64,000 nucleotides of DNA from Rhodopseudomonas palustris HaA2 (GCF_000013365.1 NC_007778.1:1054001-1118000), one strand, 5' to 3'; shown: positions 8,834 to 16,274, counted from the stretch's first letter. Notes: generated by a model from the letters alone, not told the origin. Numbers and translations are program-made.

Positions 8834-9790
8834 TCAACCTAGCCGAACGATCCAATTGACCGTCCTGGACGGTTGGACGTTGTTGTGAGCATTGCCACCA
8901 CCATTGAAGCGAGTGGTGATGTTGACCGAACCGCTTACATTCACCGGCACCGGCCCGTAGGCGGTTACTGCCGAACCGTTATAAGGACCATACTGATCGC
9001 TCGTACCTGAGTATCCATAGACGACGTTCGACGTGGAACCAGAGAGACTGATGAGGTTGGTACCAGACGATTCCAGGTTCGGTAGGTGCCCTGTCGTAAG
9101 CGTGACAGCGTCTGCTCCGATCAGTGCATGAAGGGCAGTCTTGAGGGCTCCAGCGATGCTCGAAAGCACCCCAGGGACCAAACCACCGCCCATGCCACTC
9201 TTGCCAACCGGAACGACCTCCTGGAGGTTCGGGAGGCCCATGGAAGTCACGCCGTTGCCGCCGAAGCGACTACCCCACCGCGCGAGCAAGATCGGACAGC
9301 GCGTAGCGGCGTCGGTGATCACCTGACCGTTTGCCCAAGCCCAAAGGCCATCCTCGGGAAGCGTGTCATCCCACCAGATCACCGTGGAGCCTGGAGGACA
9401 GACACCAGGGCCTTTGATCTCTGCAGTGGCCTGAATGCCTCCAGAGACCTTGAAGAAGTTGACACCCGCCGTGCGCTGGAAGGTCGCTGCGATGGTGCCA
9501 GCGAGCACCACGTCAATGTCGCCGGCTACAGTGTTCCTGAAGCCATCGGTCGGGTTGACGTTGAAGTACGTTCCAGCGCCAGAGAGCAGCGGGGCACCAC
9601 CAGTCACCCAAGAGCCGACCGTGGAGAGGTCAGTGTGGGATGCGGTGACCGCTCCAGCGATCTGCGGGAAGGAGTTCTTCAGGGCAAGCTTGGTGCCCCG
9701 GATATGGTCGTCGCCATTGACCAGACCGTCGTTCACGTCCGGGTTGGTCGTTACGAGGCTGTCAAGGTATTGGAAAGTCTCTACGGGCAC
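8834..9790 (-). CDS. Phage tail fibre protein with tail-collar domain
   Basis: 318 residues. The N-terminus (TFQYLDSLVTTNPDVNDGLV, then GDDHIRGTKLALKNSFP) matches the common start of phage tail fibres that attach to the virion. The C-terminal half is a tail-collar domain: WWDDTLPEDGLWAWANGQ, GGNGVTSMGLPNLQEVVPVGK, and the terminal HNNVQPSRTVNWIVRLG. It would mediate host-surface binding. The start is GTG 9790 with AGAGG upstream. No other virion gene is recognisable nearby, so this is either a relic or a fibre supplied to a helper phage. Confidence 0.85.
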   Translation of the reverse strand: MPVETFQYLDSLVTTNPDVNDGLVNGDDHIRGTKLALKNSFPQIAGAVTASHTDLSTVGSWVTGGAPLLSGAGTYFNVNPTDGFRNTVAGDIDVVLAGTIAATFQRTAGVNFFKVSGGIQATAEIKGPGVCPPGSTVIWWDDTLPEDGLWAWANGQVITDAATRCPILLARWGSRFGGNGVTSMGLPNLQEVVPVGKSGMGGGLVPGVLSSIAGALKTALHALIGADAVTLTTGHLPNLESSGTNLISLSGSTSNVVYGYSGTSDQYGPYNGSAVTAYGPVPVNVSGSVNITTRFNGGGNAHNNVQPSRTVNWIVRLG

Positions 9791-9842
9791 TTAACGGGCC
9801 TCTTTCGGCATATAGGTGTAGTGGACAATGATCATCGTGTCT

Positions 9843-10424
9843 CTAGGCGTTGGCATGAGGTTCATGGGCCGCTGACTGAAGACTGAGCGGCAGGAATGTG
9901 AAGTGCGCAGGATCGGCGCCGTTGATGAACTCGAAAGCGTGGCGATACGCTGCTGGGGTCTCTCGAAACGCCACGCGAGAAGCTTTCTTGCTGAGTTGCC
10001 GAGCAACGTAGTTGAGTTGTTCGGGCAACCATCCCGCTTCGAGGGCTGCTTTTAGGCGGTCGCAGTCGAGCACAGAACGGCAAGCAGCACGGGCCGCCTT
10101 GAACTCAGGGGGCACAGAGGGCCTTGTGGCCTTGGTCGCCTTCATGGCGCTGCGAGCCTCTAGCTCGGCCTGCCGCTCGTGGAGGGCGGCGTAGTCAGCG
10201 GCTCGTTCCTCGGGGCTGTAGTAGCGGCGCTTTGATGCGTCCTGGATTGCCAGTCTATACTTGAGGTCGCCGCGCCCCTTGTATTGCCGCGCAGCAGCTT
10301 CGATGGCATGGGCGGGCCATTGGTTGCGGATAGCCTCGCCAAGCATCAGCCTTTCCGGAAAATTGCGACACACGGAACGGAGAAACGCGAACGCCTCCCG
10401 TGCGCCGGGTTGTGGTGTAGTCAT
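9843..10424 (-). CDS. Hypothetical phage protein, 193 aa
   Basis: Not recognised. Predicted mostly helical and basic. A segment near residues 123-145 (CDRLKAALEAGWLPEQLNYVARQLSKKA, quoted in parts) resembles LEAGWPEERLADFARW in the gene immediately upstream, so the two adjacent minus-strand genes share a motif and may be diverged duplicates or partners. It starts at ATG 10424, 14 nt after the stop of that gene, and precedes the tail fibre, suggesting one transcript. The function is unknown; a tail or packaging accessory is possible. Confidence 0.65.
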   Translation of the reverse strand: MTTPQPGAREAFAFLRSVCRNFPERLMLGEAIRNQWPAHAIEAAARQYKGRGDLKYRLAIQDASKRRYYSPEERAADYAALHERQAELEARSAMKATKATRPSVPPEFKAARAACRSVLDCDRLKAALEAGWLPEQLNYVARQLSKKASRVAFRETPAAYRHAFEFINGADPAHFTFLPLSLQSAAHEPHANA

Positions 10425-10438
10425 GTCGTTAGGTGATC

Positions 10439-10714
10439 TTACCTATCTATGCGGGATGCGTGCAGACCAACCGACCTTCGACCTCGTTCTTTGAGGAACC
10501 TCCGGGCGAAGTAGTCGTGCAGGACGGCAGAGTTAAGGATTGCGATGAGGTCTCTAGCCTTCAACGCAACAAGTGGCTTGCCGAACTGCCAGCGGGCAAA
10601 GTCAGCAAGCCGCTCCTCAGGCCATCCGGCTTCTAGGACGGTGAGGAGCTTGCGGCGCTCTACAGGTGTGCTGCAGGTCTCGTAGAGAGCGCCGAAGAAT
10701 TGGTGGGGTTTAAT
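10439..10714 (-). CDS. Hypothetical phage protein with apparent ATT start
   Basis: A 91-codon frame without ATG, GTG or TTG near its 5' end. A perfect GGAGGT (10723-10728, minus strand) stands 8 nt before an ATT codon at 10714, and an in-frame TAG lies just upstream of the SD spacing, so no earlier start exists. The translated product begins (M)KPHQFFGALYETCSTPVERR and contains LEAGWPEERLADFARWQFGK, similar to LEAGWLPEQLNYVARQ in the next gene. This supports real coding. AUU starts are rare (infC is the known case). The role is unknown; it is the first gene of the minus-strand run leading to the tail fibre. Confidence 0.6.
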   Translation of the reverse strand: MKPHQFFGALYETCSTPVERRKLLTVLEAGWPEERLADFARWQFGKPLVALKARDLIAILNSAVLHDYFARRFLKERGRRSVGLHASRIDR

Positions 10715-10740
10715 GTTGGACTACCTCCGTGGAGGATGCA

Positions 10741-10815
10741 GGCCGCCTTCTGGGCATAGGTGGTCTCACAATGACCGAAACCCATTGATTCAAAAGGCAA
10801 TTATTGCTTTTGGCG
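10741..10815. repeat. Diverged ~75-bp repeat, copy 1
   Basis: Shares about 70% of bases by eye with 12428-12503 in the same orientation. The conserved cores are ATAGGTrGTCTCA and CAAAAGGCrA (r = A or G). It lies just upstream of the ATT-start minus-strand gene, so it may be a promoter or leader. Confidence 0.6.
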
Positions 10816-10858
10816 TCGTCCCGCATATATACGAGACAAAACAGCCTTTGAGGGCTTA

Positions 10859-11473
10859 ATGACGGAAGACGATTGCAGAGCAGTGTTGGAGCGCATCCGG
10901 TGGCCTAACGGTCCCGAATGTCCTCATTGCGGGGTCGGCAGTCCTTCGGTCGTGGCCATAGCGGGCAAATCGCACCGGCCGGGCCTGTATCTGTGCTCAG
11001 CTTGCCGACGCCAGTTCACTGTTACCGTTGGGACTCCACTGGAGGGCACGAAGCTTCCTCTCAAACTCTGGATTGGTGCTGCGCATCTGCTCAATTCACA
11101 TCAGCCTATTGCGGTGAGGGAGATCGAGCGCGCCTTGGGCGTCACCTACAAGACTGCTTGGAAGGTCGTGCAGAGACTTTTGGCGGGCGTTAAGAACTAT
11201 GAGGGACCACTTCGAGTGTTTGGCGAGCCCGTGAGGGCGCACCTAAGGCCGCTTCGTCCTGATGATCGCAATACGCTTCCCGCATGGAGGCGCGTGCAAA
11301 GGAAGATGATGCGGGGAAACTACCGAGCGCCTAGGGTGCCAACTGCTTTGGGGGCGCTTCCGGCGCAGTTTTTTCCGTTGGCTACTCGCGCGCACCTTGA
11401 ACGTACTGAATGCTTCATTTGTTGGATTATCGGAGTAGGAAAGGATGAGGCAGCAGATAGTGGACGACATTAG
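10859..11473 (+). CDS. Zn-ribbon protein related to IS1595-type transposase N-terminus
   Basis: 204 residues. The first ~100 match the N-terminal part of ISXO2/IS1595 transposases: RWPNGPECPHC ... YLCSACRRQFTVTVGTPLEGTKLPL then LGVTYKTAWKVVQRL. C21/C24 and C46/C49 form the zinc ribbon, followed by a helix-turn-helix. The DDE catalytic domain is absent; the C-terminal half is basic and unrelated. It is therefore a DNA-binding remnant or a domesticated phage regulator, not an active transposase. GAGGGC precedes ATG 10859. Its 3' end overlaps the next gene by 29 nt. Confidence 0.75.
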   Translation: MTEDDCRAVLERIRWPNGPECPHCGVGSPSVVAIAGKSHRPGLYLCSACRRQFTVTVGTPLEGTKLPLKLWIGAAHLLNSHQPIAVREIERALGVTYKTAWKVVQRLLAGVKNYEGPLRVFGEPVRAHLRPLRPDDRNTLPAWRRVQRKMMRGNYRAPRVPTALGALPAQFFPLATRAHLERTECFICWIIGVGKDEAADSGRH

Positions 11474-12143
11474 GAAGCTGGCCAAAGCGAATGATGGAAA
11501 GCCTCCAGGGGTTGTTGCCTTTGAGCGCGCTACAGGAGTTCGTGAAGCCGCATGGCGCGGTGTCTATTGGGCTCGCTGGAGCGACGCACTTTCTGAAGCT
11601 GGCTTTAAGCCGAATGAGTGGCAGGGCAAGCTGGATGCGGATTACGTCTTTCAGAAATTCATTGAGGCGTGCAGATATTACAGGCACATACCAACCGGCA
11701 GCGAGCTACAGATATTCTCTCGCGGGCGGGACGGATTCCCTGCTGCGAAGTCGTTCTACAAGCGTTTCGGCAGCAAAGACGCTTTCTTGGACAAATGTCG
11801 CTCCTGGCTCTTAGGGCAAGACAGCGTCGCTGACGTGTTAGCGCTCTTCAGCGGCAATAGCCCCATAGTCCAGACGGGGGCTTCACGAGAGGGACTAGTA
11901 TATCTGATAAAATCAGGCGCATACTACAAAGTCGGCCGAAGCGACCAACTTGAAAGACGAGTGAAGGAGATTCGCATCGCTCTTCCTGAAGCTGCTGTGC
12001 TGGTACACTCCATCAGAACTGATGATCCATCCGGCATTGAAGCGTATTGGCATCGACGCTTCAGCGAGAAGAGAGCTAATGGCGAGTGGTTCAAGCTTAG
12101 CAACGCCGACGTCGCTGCATTCAAGCGCCGAAAGTTCCAGTAG
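11445..12143 (+). CDS. GIY-YIG/T5orf172-type nuclease with homing-endonuclease-associated repeats
   Basis: 232 residues. The N-terminal half holds two repeats of the homing-endonuclease-associated type (residues ~12-60, ending WSDALSEAGFKP; and ~72-120, ending KDAFLDKCRSW). The C-terminal domain (150-228) has the GIY-YIG variant of the MUG113/T5orf172 family: GLVYLIKSGAYYKVGRS, ERRVKEI, EAYWHRRF, NGEWFKL. It would be a site-specific DNA endonuclease. ATG 11445 follows GGAGTAGGAAAGG and overlaps the Zn-ribbon gene, so the two are coupled. The pair is flanked by diverged ~75-bp repeats. Confidence 0.75.
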   Translation: MRQQIVDDIRKLAKANDGKPPGVVAFERATGVREAAWRGVYWARWSDALSEAGFKPNEWQGKLDADYVFQKFIEACRYYRHIPTGSELQIFSRGRDGFPAAKSFYKRFGSKDAFLDKCRSWLLGQDSVADVLALFSGNSPIVQTGASREGLVYLIKSGAYYKVGRSDQLERRVKEIRIALPEAAVLVHSIRTDDPSGIEAYWHRRFSEKRANGEWFKLSNADVAAFKRRKFQ

Positions 12144-12521
12144 GCCCTAAGCCGAGATTCGTCGGCTCAGAGGGACCCATGCTCCACACGCCGATTTCGT
12201 CAAACAACAACGGCGGCTTTAGACCCCGATTTTGAAATCCATTTGGGAAGAAATGTGCCAAATCAGGGAGCAGGGAGGGACCCTTACGCGCACTCCCCGA
12301 GCCCTCGCCCGGCCGCAGTGATCGCCTATCCTGACTGCTCCGTGCTAAGCGCCTAGAGGCGTGACCAATGGCCGTGTGGGTTGAGATTTGAGGGATCGGC
12401 TCCGGGCATTGGCTCAGTTGGTACTGAGGCGGCCTCTTGTGTATAGGTAGTCTCAAAAATCCGTAACCCACTGCGCCAAAAGGCGAACAACGGCTTTCAA
12501 GGCCGCAAAGCGGTCCAGCGC
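12144..12521. other. Non-coding stretch with second copy of the ~75-bp repeat
   Basis: No convincing gene. Near the left end AGCCGA/TCGGCT (6-bp stem, 12149-12175 area) follows the nuclease stop but lacks a T-run. The right part contains repeat copy 2. Confidence 0.5.
12428..12503. repeat. Diverged ~75-bp repeat, copy 2
   Basis: Same orientation as 10741-10815; alignment needs one 1-bp gap. Shared blocks include TATAGGTAGTCTCA against CATAGGTGGTCTCA and CAAAAGGCGAAC against CAAAAGGCAATT. Together the copies bracket the two plus-strand genes 10859-12143. Confidence 0.6.
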
Positions 12522-12632
12522 TCAAGTGAACCAGGCTGCCCCTCCGAATGCCAGTATGCTGCCAACGATCATGGGGCGGCTTTGGATCACAGCCGAAGCA
12601 ATCAAGGCGAGCGCAGCAACTTGGATTAGCAT
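12522..12632 (-). CDS. 36-aa predicted membrane peptide
   Basis: Starts MLIQVAALALIASAVIQSRP and continues as a second hydrophobic stretch ending GAAWFT, so it is nearly all membrane-compatible. GAGAGGAGAACACCACC, a strong Shine-Dalgarno, precedes ATG 12632. It lies 25 nt after the stop of the serine recombinase and is likely co-transcribed with it. The size fits a holin-like or toxin-like phage peptide, but no family is recognised. Confidence 0.6.
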   Translation of the reverse strand: MLIQVAALALIASAVIQSRPMIVGSILAFGGAAWFT

Positions 12633-12657
12633 GGTGGTGTTCTCCTCTCGAATAGCC

Positions 12658-13362
12658 CTAGGCGGCCTTGGGAAGGCGATTGAGCAGCCTAGCAACGGCT
12701 GTGGGGTGCCAGTCGCCCCCACGAGGCGCGCGGATGCCTTGCCGGTTGAGTTCGTCGGTGATGGCGCGGACGCTGGTGATGCCTGAGCGCTGGAAGCTCT
12801 GAATGATGCCACGAAGGTCCGTAGCGCGCTGCGCGGCCTTCTGCTTGATCCTAGCCACCGCCTCAGCATTGCCCCTCTGCTTGCCTCTGAGGGCTCTTGC
12901 ACCGTTGGGGTTGCCCAGCTTCACACCGCGCGCCTTGGCGGCTGCGAGGGCCTTCTTGGTCCTCTCGCTGATCAAGCCCGCCTCAAGCTCGGCAACTGCT
13001 GCCATTTGGGTCAGCAGGAACTTGCCCATTGGGCCGGGGGGCACGGTCGGCAAATCACAAAAGACAAGCTCGACCTCGCTGGCCACCAGGGAGCGCAGGA
13101 GGTCCACGTTTCTGGTGAGGCGGTCGAGCTTGGCAAAGACAAGCCGCGCTCCGATGGCTTTGGCGTGGGAGAGCGCTGCGGCTAGCTTCGGCCTGTCCGA
13201 TTTCCGGCCGCTCTCGGTCTCCACGTATTCCGCCTCCAGGGTCCAGCGTCCACCGTTAAGGTAGCTGGTCACGGCTTCGCGCTGCGCTTCGATCCCGAGG
13301 CCGCTCTTGCCCTGCTTGTCCGTCGAAACGCGGAGGTAAGAGACGAACTTCCCGGAAGCCAT
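12658..13362 (-). CDS. Serine recombinase (resolvase/invertase family)
   Basis: 234 residues. The catalytic domain begins FVSYLRVSTDKQGKSGLGIEAQ, with the nucleophile Ser in RVST. It continues with GARLVFAKLDRLTRNVDLL (the conserved R-x-x-R region) and FLLTQMAAVAELEAGLISERT, the dimerisation helix. The C-terminal part (SGITSVRAITDELNRQGI, then HPTAVARLLNRL) is the DNA-binding recombinase segment. It resembles small phage and transposon resolvases rather than large serine integrases. ATG 13362 has GAGGAATATTGTC before it. Together with the tyrosine integrase it gives the element two recombinases; it may resolve multimers or invert a segment. Confidence 0.9.
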   Translation of the reverse strand: MASGKFVSYLRVSTDKQGKSGLGIEAQREAVTSYLNGGRWTLEAEYVETESGRKSDRPKLAAALSHAKAIGARLVFAKLDRLTRNVDLLRSLVASEVELVFCDLPTVPPGPMGKFLLTQMAAVAELEAGLISERTKKALAAAKARGVKLGNPNGARALRGKQRGNAEAVARIKQKAAQRATDLRGIIQSFQRSGITSVRAITDELNRQGIRAPRGGDWHPTAVARLLNRLPKAA

Positions 13363-13620
13363 GACAATATTCCTCTTTGCACATTTTGACGCTACGAACG
13401 GTAGATCGTTTTGTGCACAAGGAGAACTTGCATTTGGGAATCGCAGGGATTCCGTTTTGCATTGCTCGCGAGCCAGACCATTCTCATGGAGATGAGCGAA
13501 TCATCGCTGAGGTATCTCGCATGAACTATCATTCGGTTTTGAGCACAGAGCCCGACTTCTTTGATGCTTTGGTTCGCGAACGTCTCGGACGTACCGGGGC
13601 TTGAGGCCCTTCCGGAATGG

Positions 13621-13902
13621 ATGCCGTGCACAGATTGCGACTACCTGCGGCTGCTGCCTACGATGAGGGAGCGGCGCAAATGGCTGCGGAAGGCCAAGGC
13701 TGAAATCACACGCCGCCGAATACAGGAGCGCTTGGATGAAATAGCGGAGGCCTATGACGGCGAAGACGCCCTCATGGTAACGGTGCTGGTCGAAGCGTTC
13801 CCCAAGGACTTGGAGCGGTGCAAGAGCCTCACGCCGGCTCAGCGGCGGATGTGGATCAGCCGAGCCGAGGAGGCTGCTTGTGGACGCAACGACAACAATT
13901 AA
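13621..13902 (+). CDS. Hypothetical protein, 93 aa
   Basis: Unrecognised. It begins MPCTDCDYLRLLPTMRERRK and is highly charged and helical, with a CTDC pair near the start that could bind metal. ATG 13621 has GGAATGG just upstream; the frame is open to TTG 13561, so a 20-residue longer form is possible. It lies divergent from the serine recombinase. Phage or element accessory protein of unknown role. Confidence 0.5.
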   Translation: MPCTDCDYLRLLPTMRERRKWLRKAKAEITRRRIQERLDEIAEAYDGEDALMVTVLVEAFPKDLERCKSLTPAQRRMWISRAEEAACGRNDNN

Positions 13903-13911
13903 GAGCGCGCC

Positions 13912-14154
13912 TCACGGAATTTTTCGCAGCCAAACAGCCTGCTCCACGCCCTTCAATGAGCGATGAACCTCTAAGACGCAGAGCCTGCCGCCTTTTGTCC
14001 TTTTATAAAGTCCGGCTGGAAGCCACGGCTTTGCACGCCCCTTCTTCGCAAGAAGGTTGACTAGCCCCTCCTCCTTCTCCCAATCATCGAAATCAACACG
14101 GCTAGGCAGTTCCGAAATGCTGTCCAGTTCTTTGTTCTCGATCCATTCTGTCAT
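13912..14154 (-). CDS. Hypothetical protein, 80 aa
   Basis: Unrecognised. The acidic N-terminus (MTEWIENKELDSISELPSRV) is followed by a basic segment, GRAKPWLPAGLYKRTKGGRL, and ends SLKGVEQAVWLRKIP. ATG 14154 is preceded by GGAGCGAGTGAG, a good ribosome site; a longer frame to 14286 has no better start. It is convergent with the 93-aa gene, 9 bp apart. Confidence 0.5.
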   Translation of the reverse strand: MTEWIENKELDSISELPSRVDFDDWEKEEGLVNLLAKKGRAKPWLPAGLYKRTKGGRLCVLEVHRSLKGVEQAVWLRKIP

Positions 14155-14325
14155 CTCACTCGCTCCAAAGCTTATGAAGCCGCCAAGAATGAGTGAGCTT
14201 GGACGATTCGCAAGGCTTTCCGGAAAGACACCGCTGCAGTCGAAGTGCAACAGTAATGAATTGGTCGTCTTCTGATCCCGTGCCACGCTTGGGCAATCGA
14301 ATCAGATGCAGGCTGCTTGGAGCCG

Positions 14326-14862
14326 ATGGCTGACAAGAAGTTCAAATACACCGCGTGCGTCACCGATGTGCTCACCGCTCGCAATCCCAACCTCTCGGAG
14401 CCCCACACAGAAGGCGATTTCGCAGACGGCAAATACAAGACCGAAGCAGTCGCCTCCCCTGAGTGGACGGAGTGCTTCATGCGCCAAGTGGAAGGCATCA
14501 TTTCGGAGAACTTTGGACGCAAAGTATCTGTTAGGCCTTGGAAGAAGCTTGAAGACGGCACTGTAGTGCTGAAGTTCAAAAGCCCGAAGAAGCAGCCGGT
14601 TCTGACTGACGCGAAGGGCAAGCCGCTACCAGCCGGATTGATCATCAAGGGAGGGGCACTCATCCGCATTACTGGCGTCGTTGCTCTATGGGAGCATGGC
14701 GGCAAACGTGGCGTAAGTTTGTGGCCGGATGCTGTGCGCGTGATCAAGCTTCCCGAAGTCTTCGACCCTTGCGCCGCTTTCGGCCCTCCCGAGGATGGCT
14801 TTGACAGCGCCGATTATTCGGGGGCGGGCAGGGCGATTGCTGCCATGACCTCAGAACCATAA
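14326..14862 (+). CDS. Phage protein, possible ssDNA-binding protein
   Basis: 178 residues. It starts MADKKFKYTACVTDVLTARN and contains VVLKFKSPKKQPVLTDAKGK and GGALIRITGVVALWEHGG, a layout recalling the DUF2815 / T7 gp2.5-like ssDNA-binding proteins of podoviruses. The C-terminus is acidic-rich before SGAGRAIAAMTSEP. ATG 14326 follows GGAG with a 4-nt gap; TTG 14317 is in frame. Its 3' end overlaps the convergent integrase gene by 49 bp. The family assignment comes from recalled similarity of pattern and is tentative. Confidence 0.55.
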   Translation: MADKKFKYTACVTDVLTARNPNLSEPHTEGDFADGKYKTEAVASPEWTECFMRQVEGIISENFGRKVSVRPWKKLEDGTVVLKFKSPKKQPVLTDAKGKPLPAGLIIKGGALIRITGVVALWEHGGKRGVSLWPDAVRVIKLPEVFDPCAAFGPPEDGFDSADYSGAGRAIAAMTSEP

Positions 14863-16166
14863 TCTACCTGATTGATGATCTTGCGGAGGTTTACACGCTG
14901 TCCGCTCGAATAGTCTCCATAGGTAAAGCCTCGCTCGTGACCGATGATCAACTGCACGGTCCGCTCGGGGACCTCAAGGCCCTCCATGAGGTCGGCAAAC
15001 GTTTTTCGGAGAGCGTGGAAGTCCTCATAGCGCGCCGCAACCCCTACGTCTTTTCGGAACCGGCCGTAGGCTTTACTAGCGTTCCATGAACGTTTGCGGT
15101 CAGGACCGCCTGGCACCAAACCATCAAACAGGTATTCCTTCCCTGGTCCCTTCAGTCGCCGCTCAATGATTGGGACGGCGAGGGGATGGAGCGGCACCCT
15201 GCGCACAGCCGCCTCGGTCTTGCCTTCGGTGATTTGGAACCAGTAGTCGCCGTCTATCTTCTGAATGTCGGCTTTCTTGAGCGCGCAAAGCTCGTCCAGG
15301 CGGCTGCCATGGAGTAGGGCAAGCCTTGTGAGGTCTGCGAGGATCGTTGCATATCGTGGCGTGCTGTAACGGCCTCTCAGGAGCTTTAGGAGCTTCTCGT
15401 TGCTCAATCCCGTTCGCGTCGACTTCTTCTTGGTGCCACGCGGTGTTTTCCCGACTCCATGTCCTCTCCATGGATTGTCGCGTTCGGAAGTGCTTGTGAG
15501 CCCTCTGCTCGTCAACCAAGACCACAGCGTGGCTAAAGACGACAGGTGCCGCTGGATTGTCTTGGCCGCTAGTTTTGCGTCCCTGAGGACTTGGACGTAT
15601 TCCCCTGCCTTCTTGCGGTCGGTGCCTTCGATCGACATGAACTCACCGGCCCAAGCGAGGAAGCGCTTGATGGTGGCTTCATGCTGAGCCTTGGTTTGCT
15701 CGGTGCCGTTGCAGATGGCGAGCCAAGTTGGGTACTGGTCCCGGATCAGCGTGGCCTTGCCAGTCGCGAGACTATGGAACAGCCGCGATGCCTCAGGCCC
15801 TCGGGTCTTCAAAAGGGCTTGTGCCTCCTGGTTCACCACCTCCAAGAGTTCTTCGGCTCCGGTGCTCTCCTGGTCGCCATGAACAAGGTATTCGTTGTCG
15901 TGCGAAGCGAAGGCCTCTCGGAAGGCAATGGCGGCCTCTATGGCTGCGGCGAGGGGGTCTGCTTTGCCCTGCTCAGCGAGCTTGATACGGCGTTTGAACT
16001 CGGCGACGTGCTGGTGCTTAATCCGGTTAGCCTCGCTGAGGCTTTCCGTGCCCAGGGATTTGATGAAGCGCGGCTTTCCTTGCAGGGCCTCGCGGAGCGG
16101 CTTGGGTATCTCAACCACCACGCGCCACGTGTTGCCTTTCTTTTGAAGATACTTCGTGTCCGCCAT
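14814..16166 (-). CDS. int: Tyrosine recombinase / phage integrase
   Basis: 450 residues. An N-terminal DNA-binding domain of the DUF6538 type (KYLQKKGNTWRVVVEIPKPL) is followed by a SAM-like core-binding region and the catalytic domain. R289 (LHGSRLDEL), K316 (TEGKTEA), H384 and R387 (FHALRKTF), H410 (IGHERG) and Y419 (YGDYSSG) form the active-site set. The ATG at 16166 has AGGTG 10 nt upstream; GTG 16178 is also in frame. The gene begins about 90 bp from the 18-bp repeat, so it is the enzyme expected to insert the element into tRNA-Ser. Confidence 0.95.
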   Translation of the reverse strand: MADTKYLQKKGNTWRVVVEIPKPLREALQGKPRFIKSLGTESLSEANRIKHQHVAEFKRRIKLAEQGKADPLAAAIEAAIAFREAFASHDNEYLVHGDQESTGAEELLEVVNQEAQALLKTRGPEASRLFHSLATGKATLIRDQYPTWLAICNGTEQTKAQHEATIKRFLAWAGEFMSIEGTDRKKAGEYVQVLRDAKLAAKTIQRHLSSLATLWSWLTSRGLTSTSERDNPWRGHGVGKTPRGTKKKSTRTGLSNEKLLKLLRGRYSTPRYATILADLTRLALLHGSRLDELCALKKADIQKIDGDYWFQITEGKTEAAVRRVPLHPLAVPIIERRLKGPGKEYLFDGLVPGGPDRKRSWNASKAYGRFRKDVGVAARYEDFHALRKTFADLMEGLEVPERTVQLIIGHERGFTYGDYSSGQRVNLRKIINQVDYGSEVMAAIALPAPE

Positions 16167-16256
16167 GCCAAACCACACCTGTAAACCACACCTTGCTATC
16201 CTCAGAAGGCGTGTTAAACAAGGGGTTATTGGGCTTTAGAGGTTCTTGGGGGAGGT

Positions 16257-16274
16257 TCCCACTCTCTCCGCCAG
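16257..16274 (+). repeat. attR core (18-bp direct repeat)
   Basis: TCCCACTCTCTCCGCCAG, identical to 5927-5944, isolated from any complete tRNA. It marks the right junction of the element and the displaced 3' end of tRNA-Ser. Confidence 0.88.

Larger units (their letters stand above)
5927..16274. mobile_element. Phage-derived integrative element in tRNA-Ser
   Basis: About 10.3 kb bounded by an 18-bp direct repeat of the tRNA-Ser 3' end, with a tyrosine integrase reading inward from the distal end. The contents are phage-like: SF2 helicase, tail-collar fibre protein, possible ssDNA-binding protein, serine recombinase, Zn-ribbon protein, GIY-YIG-type nuclease and several small orphan genes. No capsid, portal or large terminase is seen, so it is a decayed prophage or a satellite rather than a complete phage. 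Base composition appears visibly less GC-rich than the flanks, with more mixed third codon positions. Confidence 0.85.

Noticed and set aside
8573-8842. 89-codon plus-strand open frame before the tail-fibre end
   Set aside because: Purine-rich upstream but spacing is poor, it overlaps the tail-fibre gene, and the product has no recognisable feature; noted as unassigned region only.
9791-9856. 21-codon minus-strand frame between two phage genes
   Set aside because: No ribosome site and too short to support without conservation.
12121-12525. 134-codon minus-strand open frame
   Set aside because: No ribosome site, overlaps the nuclease 3' end and the repeat; no protein pattern.
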